64,000 bases of DNA from Apoda limacodes (Eukaryota; Arthropoda; Insecta; Lepidoptera; Limacodidae), in the NCBI GenBank assembly GCA_946406115.1, contig OX291544.1, forward strand, positions 29,157,521 to 29,221,520. The letters are read 5' to 3'. A program made the position numbers and the translations under genes. The notes beneath the pieces are model-generated. The model had not been told where the DNA came from. It worked only from the letters and a program-made list of their open reading frames with translations, and did not search any database. Shown here one piece after another: positions 1 to 11,437 of the stretch (position 1 is its first letter; each line of letters starts with the position of its first letter).

Positions 1-136
1 TAAATGAGTTAACAAGAGTTTAAGGATTTTTGACATTTTACGTTCAAAGTTCAGGGGCAGGTATATCATAGACTTGGAAGTTTACTCCCACAACCTACAC
101 AGCCAGCACGGTTTCTGCAGATCTTCTTTGTCGGTG

Positions 137-162
137 AAGAGAGAGAGAGAGAGAAAAGAGAG
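137..162. repeat. (GA)n microsatellite inside the Helitron relic
   Basis: A run of GA dinucleotides followed by AAAAGAGAG sits between the FVGE block and the MLHEVN block. It breaks the reading frame of the relic. Confidence 0.8.
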
Positions 163-553
163 TTAAATTTACGATCCTTAAACTATCCTAACTTGAAATT
201 GGGCCTTATCAAACACATACAGAAAATGCTTCACGAGGTAAATCGATACATAAAGGATTTGAAGAGTACCCTCGACAAGGTCCCACCCTCTTGTGAATCA
301 TTTAAGGTGGTCATCCATGCTGAAAAGAAACCGTCAGAGGAGTACAGGGGTCGTTTTAATGCTCCGACTACCAATGAAGTTGCCATAGTAACACATTGAA
401 AAGAATTAGCGAGATGCACCGGTCTTACGATGCCTTACAATACCCTTTATACGGAGACGATCGGTACTCTATTGATATGCCCCAACTTGATCCCAGAACG
501 AAATAGCCTCCAAAAAAACAGTTTCTGCAGCAAGTTTTTATTCCCATCGCTTA

Positions 554-1165
554 ATGGTTAGGAATGGGGAAGAAAATCCACTGGCACATTTCTGTGCTCT
601 CTTCAGCCAATTTTTAGTTGACGAATATGCCAAAAGAGAGACTGAGAGGTTAAATTATATTAAAAATAATCAGGGTAAATTGCGCGTTGACAGCTTTATT
701 CATCTTACGGATGCCGTCAGTAGGTCAGATGCCGATCCTAATCAGATGGGTCAGTTGATAGTATTGCCATCTTCATTTACGGGTGAACCAAGATACATGC
801 ATGAGCGGACTCAAGAAGCCATGACGTATGTTCGTCATTATGGTCGCCCAGATCTATTTATCACTTTTACATGTAATCCTAGGTGGGCAGAAATATCTAA
901 AAATTATTCACACGATCGCCATGACAGTATAGCTAGGGTGTTCCGTCTTAAAGTGAAAAAAATTATGGACTTATTGATAAAGGATCAAATATTCGGAGAA
1001 GTACGTTACGAAATACCCCATCTAAAAAGTGATCCCAAACTATATGAAATTGTAAAGTCCAACATGATACATGGACCATGCGACAGTTTTAAGCATAAGT
1101 CACCTTGTATGAAAAACAATAATTGCTGTAAAAGGTATCCCAGGCTTCTAATTAGTGAAACATAA
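554..1165 (+). pseudogene. Helitron Rep-domain fragment lacking the HUH motif
   Basis: This is the longest open stretch of the relic, 203 codons. It carries the Helitron_like_N region: FSQFLVDEYAKRETERLN, LPSSFTGEPRYM, RPDLFITFTCNPRWAEI, then KDQIFGEV. In intact family members that point is followed by a segment with the HUH metal-binding motif (typically LPHAH), and only later by EIP..DP.LYEIVK..MIHGPC. Here IFGEV is followed at once by RYEIPHLKSDPKLYEIVK, so the HUH segment appears removed in frame near 1000-1010. The two Y2 tyrosines survive downstream, past a stop, at 1346-1348 and 1358-1360. Confidence 0.85.
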
Positions 1166-2239
1166 CCCGGGGACGACGGTTACCCGCAATATAGGAGACG
1201 TTATTCAGACGAAGGTGGCTTTACTTTAGACATTAATGGAGTAGAGATTGACAACCGTTGGGTATTTCCATATAATCCGGTTCTTTTGAGAACATTCGAC
1301 GCGCCTATAAATGTCGAATTCTGTCACTCTGTTGAATCAATAAAATATTTTTGTAAGTACATAAATAAGGGTTCCGACCAGGCCACTTTTGCTCTAGAAA
1401 ATGAAAAAGATGAAATAAAGAATTACGAAAGTAGCAGGCACATATAAGTAGTTCAGAGGCGGTATGGCAAATTCTTGGATTTCCGATTCATGAACGCTTC
1501 CCCACCGTGTTTCATCTTGCGGTACACCTGGAAAATGGCCAAAGAGTATATTTTAATCAGCAAAACCTAGGAGACAAAGTTACGAAACCTCCAAAAACTA
1601 CACTTCTTGCCTTCTTTAAGTTGTGTCGTACTGATGATTTTGCATAAACCCTGTTATAAAACCAAGAACCAGCATATTATGTTTGGACCAAATCTCAGTT
1701 CGAAAGGAAAAAACGTGGAGTGGACGTAGATGGATGGACAGGCGTTAAAAAAGAACATGTTCTGGGCAGAGTGTATACAATAGGGTGTATTATAACAATA
1801 CGGAATGTTTTTACCTTCGAATGCTACTCCATGAAATTCGAAGCCCCACGTCATTTGAAGCGTTAAAAACAGTGAATGATGCAGTACACTCTACTTTTCA
1901 GTCTACTTGCAAGGCTTTAGGCTTGCTTGAAAACGACGAACACTGGCAAACAGCAATGAGTGAGGCCGCACGGTGTCGCCACATATGCTACGCGAACTTT
2001 TTAGTATCATGGTGGCGTTTTGTCAAGTGTCTGGTCTGGTAAGCCTGTGAGATGCATTTAAAGAATACCTTTCAGAATATTTTAAACGCGAAATCGAAAT
2101 GCAGGTAGAAGGTGACATAAACCATTTAACAGATGAAGTGTTCAATAAATGTCTGATAGAAATTGAAGAAGCATCTGTGGGGTTAGGCGAGCTTTCCCTA
2201 AAAGAGTACGGCTTACCACAGCCAAGCATGTCCTAGCAT

Positions 2240-2840
2240 TAGAAATTAGAAAATAGCTTTAGAGCGGTTATTCAGGAATAACTATGATACATTAACAGAT
2301 GAACAAAAGTCAGTATACGAACAAATAGTAAGATATGCGAATAAAAGTGAGGGCCAAATTTTCTTTTTGGATGCTCCAGGGGGAACCGGTAAAACGTATC
2401 TATTAAATTTGATATTGGGAACTATAAGGGTCACACGTGATATTGCATTCGCTGTGGCTTCTTCGAGAATTGCCGCAAGACTTTTGCAAGGCGGTCGGAC
2501 TGCGCACTCTGCTTTATTGTTGCCTCTTAACCTAACGATGTAGAAACTCCATTATGTAATATTTCAAAACAGAGCAAATTTGCAGAAGTATTAAGAAAAG
2601 CTAAAATTATTGTCTGGGCTGAAAGTACTATGGCCCACAAAAAAGCTATAGAAGTTCTGAATAGGACTCTGCAAGACATACGCAGCAACAAAAATTTGAT
2701 AGGTCGTTTGGCTGTATTGCTGGCAGGAGATTTTCGTCAAACTCTACCAGTAGTTCCAAGGGGAACACGTGCTGATGAGATAAAGGCGTGTCTTAAAAGA
2801 TCATCATTGTGGCCCTCAGTCAAAATATTAAATTTAACAA
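2240..2840 (+). pseudogene. Helitron PIF1-type helicase fragment
   Basis: Starting near 2255 the frame reads TLTDEQKSVYEQIVRYANK, then FFLDAPGGTGKTYLLNLIL with a complete Walker A (2373-2399). After a frame break come KAKIIVWAESTMAHKKA and LAVLLAGDFRQTLPVVPRG, typical of PIF1-like Helitron helicases. The Walker B region normally reads WDE in this family; here the codon at 2618-2620 gives Ala (WAE), a change expected to abolish ATP hydrolysis. The open frame 2630-2992 continues past the homology into unrelated sequence. Not functional. Confidence 0.85.
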
Positions 2841-3761
2841 GACCTACGACAGGACTATTTTTACCACGGTCGGTTCTATGTGACGTGCTCCCGTGTGAGT
2901 TCGGTTCAAAGTTTGAAAACCCTCAAAGTTTGGTTCTATTACTACCACCTTCAAACATGGCAAAAAATGTGGTTAATAAGGAAGTACTTTAAGAAGAATA
3001 AGGTTGCTGAACACTTCGTCTCTTTTTTTCATTTATTTATTTATTAGCATTTTAAAGAAATCAATTACAATTTCACAACCAAACATAAAGCGAAATAATT
3101 TTACATTAATAAATTAGCTAAATCACAAAATTATAAAATAACACATTTCTAACATAAAAATAATTGACACTATAAAAAGTTTTATAACTTTTTACAACGT
3201 TTTATATTATGAGCTATTGTTAATTAAAACAGTGGTTCCCACACTAAGTCGGGCCTTTATCGTGGGGGCCTAGAAATTACAAAATAACATTTATCTGTTT
3301 CCTTACGCTAATAACCAACATGTTTGATTATCACCTTCTTCTTCGAAGTGAATATATTCACAACAAAGTTTGAAAAGTTTTAAAAAACTCTTCTGGATGA
3401 TTTACCTAGTGCATCGTCAGTGTTTACTTTAACTTTAGACTTTTTGTTTGTTTGTTCATCTGTTAATTAATCACAATAATTATTACTACTAATACTGACC
3501 AATCTCTCTAAAGTTATAAATCGTTGAGTTATCTTATCACCGGCTATAGTACTTCCATCTTAGATAGTAATTTTAGGTTTTATGTACTTACTTAATACTT
3601 ATTCAATGTTCTTTTGTTTTACTCAGAAACCTACCATTTCTACCAATTAATGAGCAGCGTCTGGCTTTCTTTGAATTTCAGCTGGATCTTTAATTGTATA
3701 TATTGTTTTGCGCAGGCAAGGTCCCGATTTTTTAAATTTTAAATTACCACAAATTTAACGT
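2841..3761. other. AT-rich non-coding DNA
   Basis: No coding homology seen. A TTTATTTATTTATTAG tract near 3030-3047 could be the antisense 3' end of a LINE (AATAAATAAA on the minus strand), but nothing else supports that. Confidence 0.4.
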
Positions 3762-3787
3762 GAGTGAATCCGCGGGCAAAAGCTAGT
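3762..3787 (+). mobile_element. 3' end of a non-autonomous Helitron-like repeat
   Basis: The sequence GCGGGCAAAAGCTAGT, ending at 3787, matches the characteristic right end (GCGGGC...CTAGT) of the repeat also seen at 9489-9943. The left extent cannot be defined. Confidence 0.5.
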
Positions 3788-3825
3788 TAGTAATATATGA
3801 ACAAAGGATAAGATATTTTTTAACA

Positions 3826-4700
3826 TTAAACATTTATATTGAAATTAGAACAGTTTTCGAAATTTAATGTTAGATTTTTGTTTGGTTGGGTAACTGTTTT
3901 ATTTGATAAAACTTGGGTATTTGGCAGATTTTCTGTATTTTGTCGTTGTTGTGGCTGAGATTGCTGGAAAATTGTAGTTTCACAAGGGTTTTCCTTTGAT
4001 GTTGAAGGGCTCGCTGAAGAAACTGTCGCCCCAGGGTTAACAGTAGACGGTTTCAGATTTATGCTGAACTGTTCGGTTGCACCTTTATTTATTTTCAATC
4101 GAATCCTCAATATAGCTTTTCGCTACTGTGCTGGACCACCACCCTCCGTGGCGTTTTAGTTCTATAAGATCTGCACCTGAATTTGTTAAAAGGGTGGCAA
4201 AACTTCTACGGAAGCAATGTCCTGTGTAATGTTTGGGATTTAATAAATTTAAAAATGTAGCAATCTCTCTTGGAGCCTATTTTATTGATTCCAATAGGTC
4301 GCCAAGTACATTTTCCGCCATGGTATTATATGAAAAACCTGTCGGTTTTTGTATTAGCAGGCCGTAAAACTTGATATTTTTTGACGATATTTACGTATTT
4401 TTGTCGTATTACAAACGTTCAATCAATTTTTGTTTTCGTATCAGTTAAAACAATCAATAATAAATTATCCGAGTGATTTTGGACGTCGTTTAGAGTTATC
4501 TTTAATAATTAATTACTGCGACAGGCCCTATTCACGCCAAAACTTAGCAAAACCTATAAACAATAATTTAATTTGTATTTACAGTTGGTTTGGAGATAAA
4601 TAGTTACTATGTAGATACTTACTTTTTCACGGCCAGAAAATTGTAATCAGGTGCATCATTTATAAGAGTTTAACTCTCTAGATTTCTTTAGCTTATTACC
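3826..4700 (-). pseudogene. Crypton-like tyrosine recombinase relic
   Basis: Reading the minus strand from about 4700 gives NDAPDYNFLAVK, FGVNRACRSN, ITLNDVQ, LLLIVLTDTKTKI, RPANTKTDRFFI, then HYTGHCFRRSFATLLTNSGA, LKRHGGWWSSTVAKSYIEDS, a polar linker, and a C-terminus FENCSNFNINV. This order matches eukaryotic tyrosine recombinases of Crypton type. The catalytic positions remain: Arg (codon 4518-4520), HxxR (His 4217-4219, Arg 4208-4210), GGW, and the nucleophile Tyr (4112-4114). Stops (for example near 4509) and a frame change just after IEDSIENK show it is dead. A GTAAGT at about 4617-4622 and an AG at about 4556 could mark a small intron, but the phase does not fit cleanly. Confidence 0.8.
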
Positions 4701-5848
4701 CTCGGACAGCCTTTTTAAATATGTCAATAGCAATGTTGTGTTTGATTCTCACTGTAGCTTTTAGCATAGAGTATATAATCCACATCCACATCCACTTCTT
4801 ATTTTTAGCTAATTCGTTAAAATAGCTTAGAAAACATTTTCTGAGAATGATTTGGCGCCTTTCACGTTTTTCCATTCACAGAACAAATTGTATGTTTTTA
4901 GTTATATATCTAGAGATGTTGGCGGCAACAAATTATCTACCATAATTTAGGAAAAAAACGCACGCTGTACCTAATGGAAATGGGCTTGTAAACGATCAAC
5001 ATTTTGTTTTTAGTTATAAATTCACCCTGCTACACATTCTTAATTGAAAGTTGTACCTTATTTTTAAGGTAGTAGGTAGGTAGTCGTAGTTTTATGAACA
5101 TTGTTGTTGGTAGATTTACCTTAAGTAGTTATAATGATTTCACAGATTTTCATTTTATTTAGGTTCTTTTATGTCTGATAAATTATTATAGTTATAGCAG
5201 CCATACACTTATATATACACTATACTTTTCCGTCAAGTTTGCAGCGTACTTAAAGCAAGTTTACAGTGGTGGATTAAATCTTGTCATGTGTTTGTCAAAG
5301 TGGATAAGAACAATTCGAATTTTTATAACTCAACCTTTACAATGTAATATTATTTTTGTAAAAAACTACTAGGCAGAGAAGATATTATAATTGTCTATGA
5401 AAAAGTTACTTGAAACTAAAATAAATCTTATAGTGGATATTGTTTGTAGTGACGAAGAAAGAAGATGGTAGTTTTTTGTGAAAACAGATTACAAGGCATT
5501 ATTTGACTGACGTCAATGATAAAAATGCTTTTAAATAAAAATAGAAGAAAAAAATAAAATAGCAAATACAGTTTTGAGCGTGTTTTTGCTATGAAAATAA
5601 AAATATTTGTTTATACTATCAAAATAACAGTGTACCTATATGTTACAGATGTTTCATAAAAGTATTGAAATTTCAGTGTGAAGTTAAGTAATTTATATTC
5701 ATTTCGCAGAGCTGTTGAAGGCGCGGGTCGCTTGCAATCGCTTGAGGAATTTGTTCCATTACTTGCTCTACTGGTTTTAGTGATTTTGAGCTGAGTATTT
5801 TACGCCTGTACGTACAAAGTTATTATTGGATTAGCACGTCAAGTAGTA
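4701..5848. other. AT-rich non-coding DNA
   Basis: No gene, terminal repeat or recognisable element fragment was seen in this stretch. Confidence 0.4.
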
Positions 5849-5891
5849 ACACACACACACACACACACACACATACATACACACACACACA

Positions 5892-5933
<42 letters not shown>

Positions 5934-5947
5934 TACACACACACACA

Positions 5948-6005
<58 letters not shown>
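5849..6005. repeat. (AC)n microsatellite
   Basis: About 157 bp of AC repeats with two interruptions containing CATACATACACA and one CTCACAC variant each. The interruptions are themselves duplicated, showing block expansion. Confidence 0.95.
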
Positions 6006-6008
<3 letters not shown>

Positions 6009-6219
6009 CATACGTTTTTACCAAGATGTAGAGTTTGTGGTGTCAGGTCTTACAGGTAAAGTTATTTATTTGTTTTTTTTTAAATGTGGTACAGTCAAGA
6101 GAATTTAGAGCTATATACTTTTGACTTGGGACAGGCCCCGCGGGCAGTGATGTGAAGCAGAAATCGGAGCACAGCTAGAAGCTTGGCAATTGGCTTATAT
6201 GCAATTTCTTAGCCTACAT

Positions 6220-6530
6220 ACGAAATTTTAGTTTTCTAGGACTTCAGAAAGTACCCTAGAGGTCTTTATGATCATCAGTGATTGAGTGAATAAGTCACGA
6301 ACTCATCGTATTTCAAATTTAAATAAATCTAAAACCATAAAAACAAGATAATTTATTCTAAAAGTACTTTATACTTAAGTTCTTTATCTTACCCTAAAAA
6401 TTTTAGCTTTCTGACGTCATCTGGACCTAAGCTTCGACGGTTTCAAAATAGGACAAAGCGCTTTCAGAAAAGGGAGGCAGTGCTCCGTTCTTTTAGTTTG
6501 GTTTGGCTCGTCTTGGCGGGGTCTCCCGGA
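6220..6530 (+). repeat. Unclassified dispersed repeat, copy A (3' part)
   Basis: Shares ordered blocks with copies at 33560-34250 and 60372-61085: TTTCTAGGAC, a GATCATCAGT-like block, a tail with CTTTCAGAAAAGG, and TTGGCTCGTCTTGGCGGGG. All three are in the same orientation. No coding potential or terminal inverted repeat was found. Confidence 0.65.
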
Positions 6531-7295
6531 TTTCCCCTAGAAGTACTTAAGAAAGACGAATTGGAGCTACTACTGTTAATCATACACTGGCAGTTACTAG
6601 CCCAATAAGTAAAATACTAAATGTGATGTAACCTGTTAATAGTTTTATTATACGTAAACTATAGAGCTATAGGTGAGGGGAGACAGAAACAACAAACGGC
6701 AAAGTCCACAAAGTTTTCTATTTCGCCTTTTTATTGCAATACATAAATATTAAATTCAGTAAGTATACTGATTCCAGAAACGACGAGAAATGTTTAACAT
6801 AAATTGTAACGAAATGTTACAGCGGCAATTTTAAAAACTTTATGAGCTCCAGAACGGCTAAGCTCCCGTGGCTAATAAAAAATAACGGCCAACAAAATTC
6901 AATAAATGTCACCCTCAAAACAAAACGAATTAAATTCCTGTGAACAAAACGGCAGGAAGGAAAGAATTATTTTCATGGCGCATTAGTTTATTTAGTAAGA
7001 AATACATTTTTTGAAAATGTTTGTAAAATAACATTTTTAAAAATTTAGTAAAAAGTCACCTGGAGATGAAAAGCACTTTTCTTTAAGCTCCAAGTGCCTG
7101 ACCATGAACAGAAAATTCTGTGTTATTCAGCAACTTCAGAATTTCTGCATTAGATTCATATTTGGTCTACGTAAGTACGAATTCAGATCAAAGCTCCCAG
7201 TTATACGTAATATATATTGTAATTATATTTATTATAAATGCATTTTTTATATGTTCATATATTTACTTATATTTATATAAACATTATTCATATAT
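6531..7295. other. Non-coding DNA
   Basis: No coding homology or element end was recognised. Confidence 0.4.
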
Positions 7296-7935
7296 AAAGA
7301 AAGAAAGAAGAAAGAAAGAAAAACGTTTATTCATTGTAACAAAGACAACATACATAAATAGTTTACAATTTAAACACAAATTAAAATAACAGATCACTAT
7401 AACTAAACATAAAAAGTAAACAAAAATGGAGGATGTCTCCGTACCAATGAAATGGCCTTTGACTCAGCATTTATGTGAGCCTTAAACTCACAAACTGATT
7501 TTCAGTCAGGGCCACATTCTAAGTGTATATGTATACAAATCCCACGTGCATGACACATGAGTAGTATAAAATATATTTTATAAAAAAGAACAAAAAAGTG
7601 GAAAAAAAAAAAAAAAAAGATGAAAAGCGTAGGTACAACATACATTCTTATTCACAAATTGTAATTAATAATAAAAATAAATTATATAAGAATAAAAGTA
7701 TAAAGATTTTTAATAATATATTATTAAATAACAAAATTAAGATATAAAACTATCATATTTCTACCATCCCTATACAGATACAAATACAAAGTGCTGGATA
7801 TCTATTATGTATTTTGTAATGACAGCAAATAAGCGCTAAACTTCCGCTTAAAAATAGCTTTACTAGCTGCATTACGAATCGGAGGAGGGAGGTCATTCCA
7901 GCACTTCGACGCAGCAAACCTGAAACTTCCCCTAA
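7296..7935 (-). mobile_element. LINE 3' fragment: RT C-terminus and 3' UTR
   Basis: On the minus strand 7935-7815 reads GSFRFAASKCWNDLPPPIRN followed by AASKAIFKRKFSAYLL, the conserved C-terminal W-N-x-L-P..IR..S..FK motif of Jockey/CR1-type reverse transcriptases. The rest is 3' UTR, ending near 7296 with AATAAACG followed by TTTCTTTC repeats (seen on the plus strand as GAAAGAAAG, 7299-7322). An internal A-tract (about 7601-7618) lies in the UTR. 5'-truncated, non-functional. Confidence 0.75.
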
Positions 7936-8335
7936 ATAAAACAGTATATATATGTTATTTATGTGTATTTATTTATATTATATACATATTATGATACATA
8001 TACTTATTAATAACTGTATCGACACACACCTACTATACTATGTTTAACTTTATTATTTACTATACCCAAAGGTTTTCTGGAAGGGATCGTTTTATAGCGA
8101 TAAGACCGCCGTTCTTTTCTTAATATTTAAAAATATTTTTATAAAATTATTATGTTGATGGTATATTATTATTTTATTCTTTATTTATTTTTAATCTTAA
8201 ATTAGGTTTTTTAATATAATGAATATAAAAGTAAAATAAAAATATAGAATTTAAACACATTATCAAAAAAACCTAACCTAGGGTACCGCCGGCTGCGGGG
8301 TGTGGCCTAAGCTACCGGTGGTTAGAGCGACAGAG

Positions 8336-8570
8336 AGAAAGACCTCCTAACTTTCCGCGCAGTTTCCAGGAGTACCGCCTTCTGTATCTGACCCTTGATC
8401 CAGCCATCTAGCGAGAGTTTCTTAAGGTGTTGGTCGAACCTTTTTTATATAAGACCGTTCGCAGAAATAACTATCGGGATAATAATCGCTGAATCAACAT
8501 CCCATATGGCGTTTACCTCATGTGTCAGGTCAAGGTGTTTGCTGGTTTTTTTGCAGATATAGAGGACCAT
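8336..8570 (-). mobile_element. LINE ORF C-terminal fragment
   Basis: Minus-strand translation gives HLDLTHEVNAIWDVDSAII, IPIVISANGLI, a stop, then KRFDQHLKKLSLDGWIKGQ and IQKAVLLETARKVRRSFSL ending at a stop near 8336. The arrangement (IPIV-I-A-G...IQKAVLL-TAR-VRR) matches the C-terminus of a common insect non-LTR ORF2, whose clade I could not assign. One internal stop. 5'-truncated. Confidence 0.6.
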
Positions 8571-8718
8571 ACGAGCTCCTTACTAGAGCTTCTGCTGACT
8601 ACACGTTCGTGCGAATGTTCCGTCTCATTGCGCCTCTTGGCTCCTCAGACCACCATTTCAAACATTTTCATATTTCCGCAATTACGTTACATCTTTATGT
8701 TAAGGAAAATCGAGGCAG

Positions 8719-8877
8719 CACGTGTCCCTGAGGAGTCACTAACGAATTGTTTGCGGTCCATTGCTCGCTGCTCAAGTACAATAAAAGTTCCGGATTAGTT
8801 ATATTGCTGCGATCTTCGAGAATTTTGGTCACATTTGCTTTTCCTAACTACGAACGGTAGAACTTTGTTACTCAGAT
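8719..8877 (+). repeat. Diverged third copy of part of the 19.6-25.3 kb duplicated unit
   Basis: From CACGTGTCCCTGAGGAGTCA to about GAACTTTGTTACTCAG this segment aligns with 20909-21069 and 23767-23927, with many substitutions. The repeated unit therefore contains an element, about 160 bp or longer, that also exists elsewhere. The short open frame across it has no recognised homologue. Confidence 0.7.
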
Positions 8878-9162
8878 TTAAAATTAATTTTTGTAGCTTG
8901 AAACTAGTGTTTTTTTTTATCAGAAACTGTTTCATTATTGAATGTTGAGCAGAGTAGGTAAATATTCCGATCAAAAACCTGCCAAGTGCATTTCAAATTC
9001 ACGGACCAAAGGTTCTGTACATTTTTGACTAAACTATCCCGTGTCCAATCCTGACTTCTTATAGTATATAGTCCACAGCTGTATATTATATTATTCTGTA
9101 TCAGGTCTTTAATTTTAGCCTTATTATTATAAAGCTGGTATTTATGACTTATGGAACATCCC

Positions 9163-9488
9163 ATTAATATTATAAAGCCGAAAGTTTGTGAGTGTGTGAG
9201 TGTGTATGTTTGTTACTTCTTCACGCTTCAACCACTGGACAGATCGGGATGAAACTTGGCATACATATAGGTTAGGTCCTGCAGCATATAGGCTACTTTT
9301 TGCTTGAGATAACAAACTTCATTAGTGTAATTAAGGAGTAAATCACAGTCGCCGATAACCGAATTTAGCGCGGGATAATTAAGAAGTAAATCACAGTATC
9401 AAAACTGAGATTAAATAAAGGAGTCCCACCCGATAACCAAATTTAGGGTTTTGCAAACCAAATTGCAAAATTCATTAATTAACAGCTA
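9163..9488 (+). mobile_element. Non-autonomous Helitron-like repeat, truncated copy
   Basis: Begins CCATTAATATTATAAAGCCG, then AAAGTTTGTGAGTGTG and CTTCACGCTTCAACCACTGG with GATGAAACTTGGCATACA and TAGGCTACTTTTTGC. This is the standard left half of a repeat abundant in Lepidoptera. It stops where an identical left end restarts at 9489. Confidence 0.65.
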
Positions 9489-9943
9489 TCCCATTAATAT
9501 TATAAATGCGAAAGTTTGGATGTTTGGTTGTTTGTCAAGCTTCAACCACTGGATGGATCGGGAACAGCTCAACTGATTTAAATGAAATTTGTCTGAGTCC
9601 CGGGGAAGGACATAGGCTATTTTTCATCCCGGAAAATTCAAAAGTTCCCGCGGGAATAACTATAACGTTTGTTACTTAATCCTGCTGCACTGGGAGCATT
9701 TAAATGAGCTGAAATTTTGCACACAGAGATAGTTAAAGATACGGAGAAGGACAAAGGCTACTTTTTATCCCGGGAAATTCATAAGTTCCCGCGGGAGTAA
9801 CTATAACCGTATTCCACGAACGAACCATAGCTGCAGCTATAGCTTGCTATAACAAACTTCTTTAGTATAATCAAGGAGTCGCCGTGAGAATCCTACGCCG
9901 TTAACCAAATTAAGGGCAGGCGGAGCCGCGGGCAAAGTCTAGT
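9489..9943 (+). mobile_element. Non-autonomous Helitron-like repeat with both ends
   Basis: Left end CCCATTAATATTATAAATGC; body with two diverged blocks of ATTTAAATGA..TTTG and TTTTTATCCCGGGAAATTC; right end GGCGGAGCCGCGGGCAAAG followed by TCTAGT at 9938-9943. The GCGGGC..CTAGT end is the diagnostic part. No coding capacity. Confidence 0.7.
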
Positions 9944-10269
9944 AATTTATAAAGTATACACCGCTATCAGAGACAGTGTTGTAGTGATGGACTCACTACC
10001 TGTCACGAAGGAATAAAGTTAATGGTTTTAATGATGTGGGTGTGTTTCTAGCCACTGGTTAACACCTTCGGAAAATAAAACTGTGATGTTATACTAGGAA
10101 AATAACAATAAAATCATTCACAAATCAGTATCTAAATATCCACTGCTGGTTATAGGTCGCCTACTACAAGGTATTAGAGTCAAATAGTTTACGAGATAAA
10201 GCCGACTAAGTAAGGACGCCCCTCCTGTACACGTAGACATGTGTCTGAAGCAGTTAGCTGAAATCGATA
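9944..10269. other. Non-coding DNA
   Basis: Nothing recognised between the Helitron-like end and the LINE that follows. Confidence 0.4.
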
Positions 10270-11437
10270 GTCTAATTAAATTAATTAAAAAGCTCTCGAC
10301 CTTTTGACCTCATACAAGAGTTGCAGAGTACAAAAAATAGATGTCAACGGTGAAATATCTCCGGGATCAGCAGTCACTATGGGAGTCCTTCAGGGCTCAA
10401 TTTTAGGTCCTTTTCTATTTCTTATTTACATTAACGATCTCCCATATCAAGTAAAAAACCATGACATTGTCTTATTTGCTAATGACACCTCTTTACTTTT
10501 TAAAGTTAAGAGACGACGAACATGTTATGATGAATTAAAAAATGCCTTTTCTAAAATTGTAAATTGGTTTAACGCTAATAATTTGTTACTTAATGAAAAA
10601 AAAACCAAATGTGTTAAATTTACATTACCAAATGTTAGTCAGATACAATGATGGCGAGCAATTAGAACTTGTTAATTCAACAGTCTTTCTTGGCATAACG
10701 CTGGACTCCAAACTTCAATGGGGTCCTCATATTCATAACCTAGCCAAAAAACTTAGCTCTGCTTTTGTTACAAAAAAAAGGGCAATTCGTGCTATTTATA
10801 AATTAGGATCTAGGATATCTCTGAGGGATAGGTTTAGGAAAGTAAATATTTTAACTTTAGCGTCGCAGTACATATATGAAAATCTTTTATATGTACATAA
10901 AAATATCAATAGTTCCAGCAAGAAAAGTGACGTTCACAAAGTAAATACTAGAAGTAAAAATAAGCTGTTGGTGCATGATACAAGTCTACACAAAATAAGT
11001 AACGTATACACTTTAATATGGGGCAATGTATACACTTTTACATCAAAGTTCCCAATAATATTCAAAAGCTATCAATAAGTAAATTTAAGTCTTTTATCAA
11101 ACAAGTACTTTGTAGAAAAGCATACTATAATATTTAAGACTTTGTAAATGATAAAAATCCTTGGGACTGAAGATGCTCAATTACAGGATGCATAGGTTAA
11201 CGAAATTAAAATGAAAATAATATTAAATTGTACAGCTTAAAATTTAAAACATTAATTGTATTTTTAGTTTTTATGATTTTTTTTAAAAGAGTAACTATCG
11301 AGATTCTTGCCGCATTCTTCTCGTTAGAAATCGACAGCATTGTGAACCGGATTTATAAAAAATAAAATTTCATAACTTTGACGATTCAAAAGTGATTGTA
11401 AAATCCTAATTTGAATAAAACATTTTGACTTTGACTT
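10270..11437 (+). pseudogene. 5'-truncated Jockey-group LINE with damaged RT active site
   Basis: The frame at 10304-10651 contains RT motifs: MGVLQGSILGPFLFLIYIND (motif with G-x-LQGS) and LFANDTSLLF. The second frame, 10593-11078, continues with FLGITLDSKLQWGPHI and the C-terminal region. The catalytic box should read F/Y-A-D-D; here codon 10481-10483 is AAT, giving FAND, so the first catalytic Asp is lost. A frameshift separates the two frames around 10640. The 3' UTR runs to TTTTGACTTTGACTTTGA (about 11422-11439), a TTTGAC-repeat tail. Its last 100 bp resemble the minus-strand fragment at 57765-57950. Confidence 0.85.

Larger units (their letters stand above)
1..2840 (+). mobile_element. 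Decayed autonomous Helitron (Rep-helicase), left-truncated by the window
   Basis: Translated blocks in changing frames follow the order of a Helitron RepHel protein: FKVQGQVYHRLGSLLP (from 43), MLHEVNRYIKDLK and RGRFNAPTTNEVA (226-390), SYDALQYPL (about 423-450), FTGEPRYMHERTQ and FITFTCNPRWAEI (780-900), KYFCKYINKG (1343-1372), HERFPTVFHLAVHLENGQ (about 1490-1545), ECFYLRMLLHE (about 1805), and the helicase Walker A GGTGKTYL (2373-2399). Homology stops after KILNLT near 2840. Frame changes and stops (for example 1163-1165 and 1445-1447) mean no full protein can be made. The Helitron 5' end lies outside the window or is lost, and no CTRR 3' end was found. Confidence 0.9.

Noticed and set aside
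4556..4622. Intron in the Crypton-like recombinase
   Set aside because: GTAAGT and AG are present, but the exon phases do not join correctly; it may just be an insertion in a dead copy.
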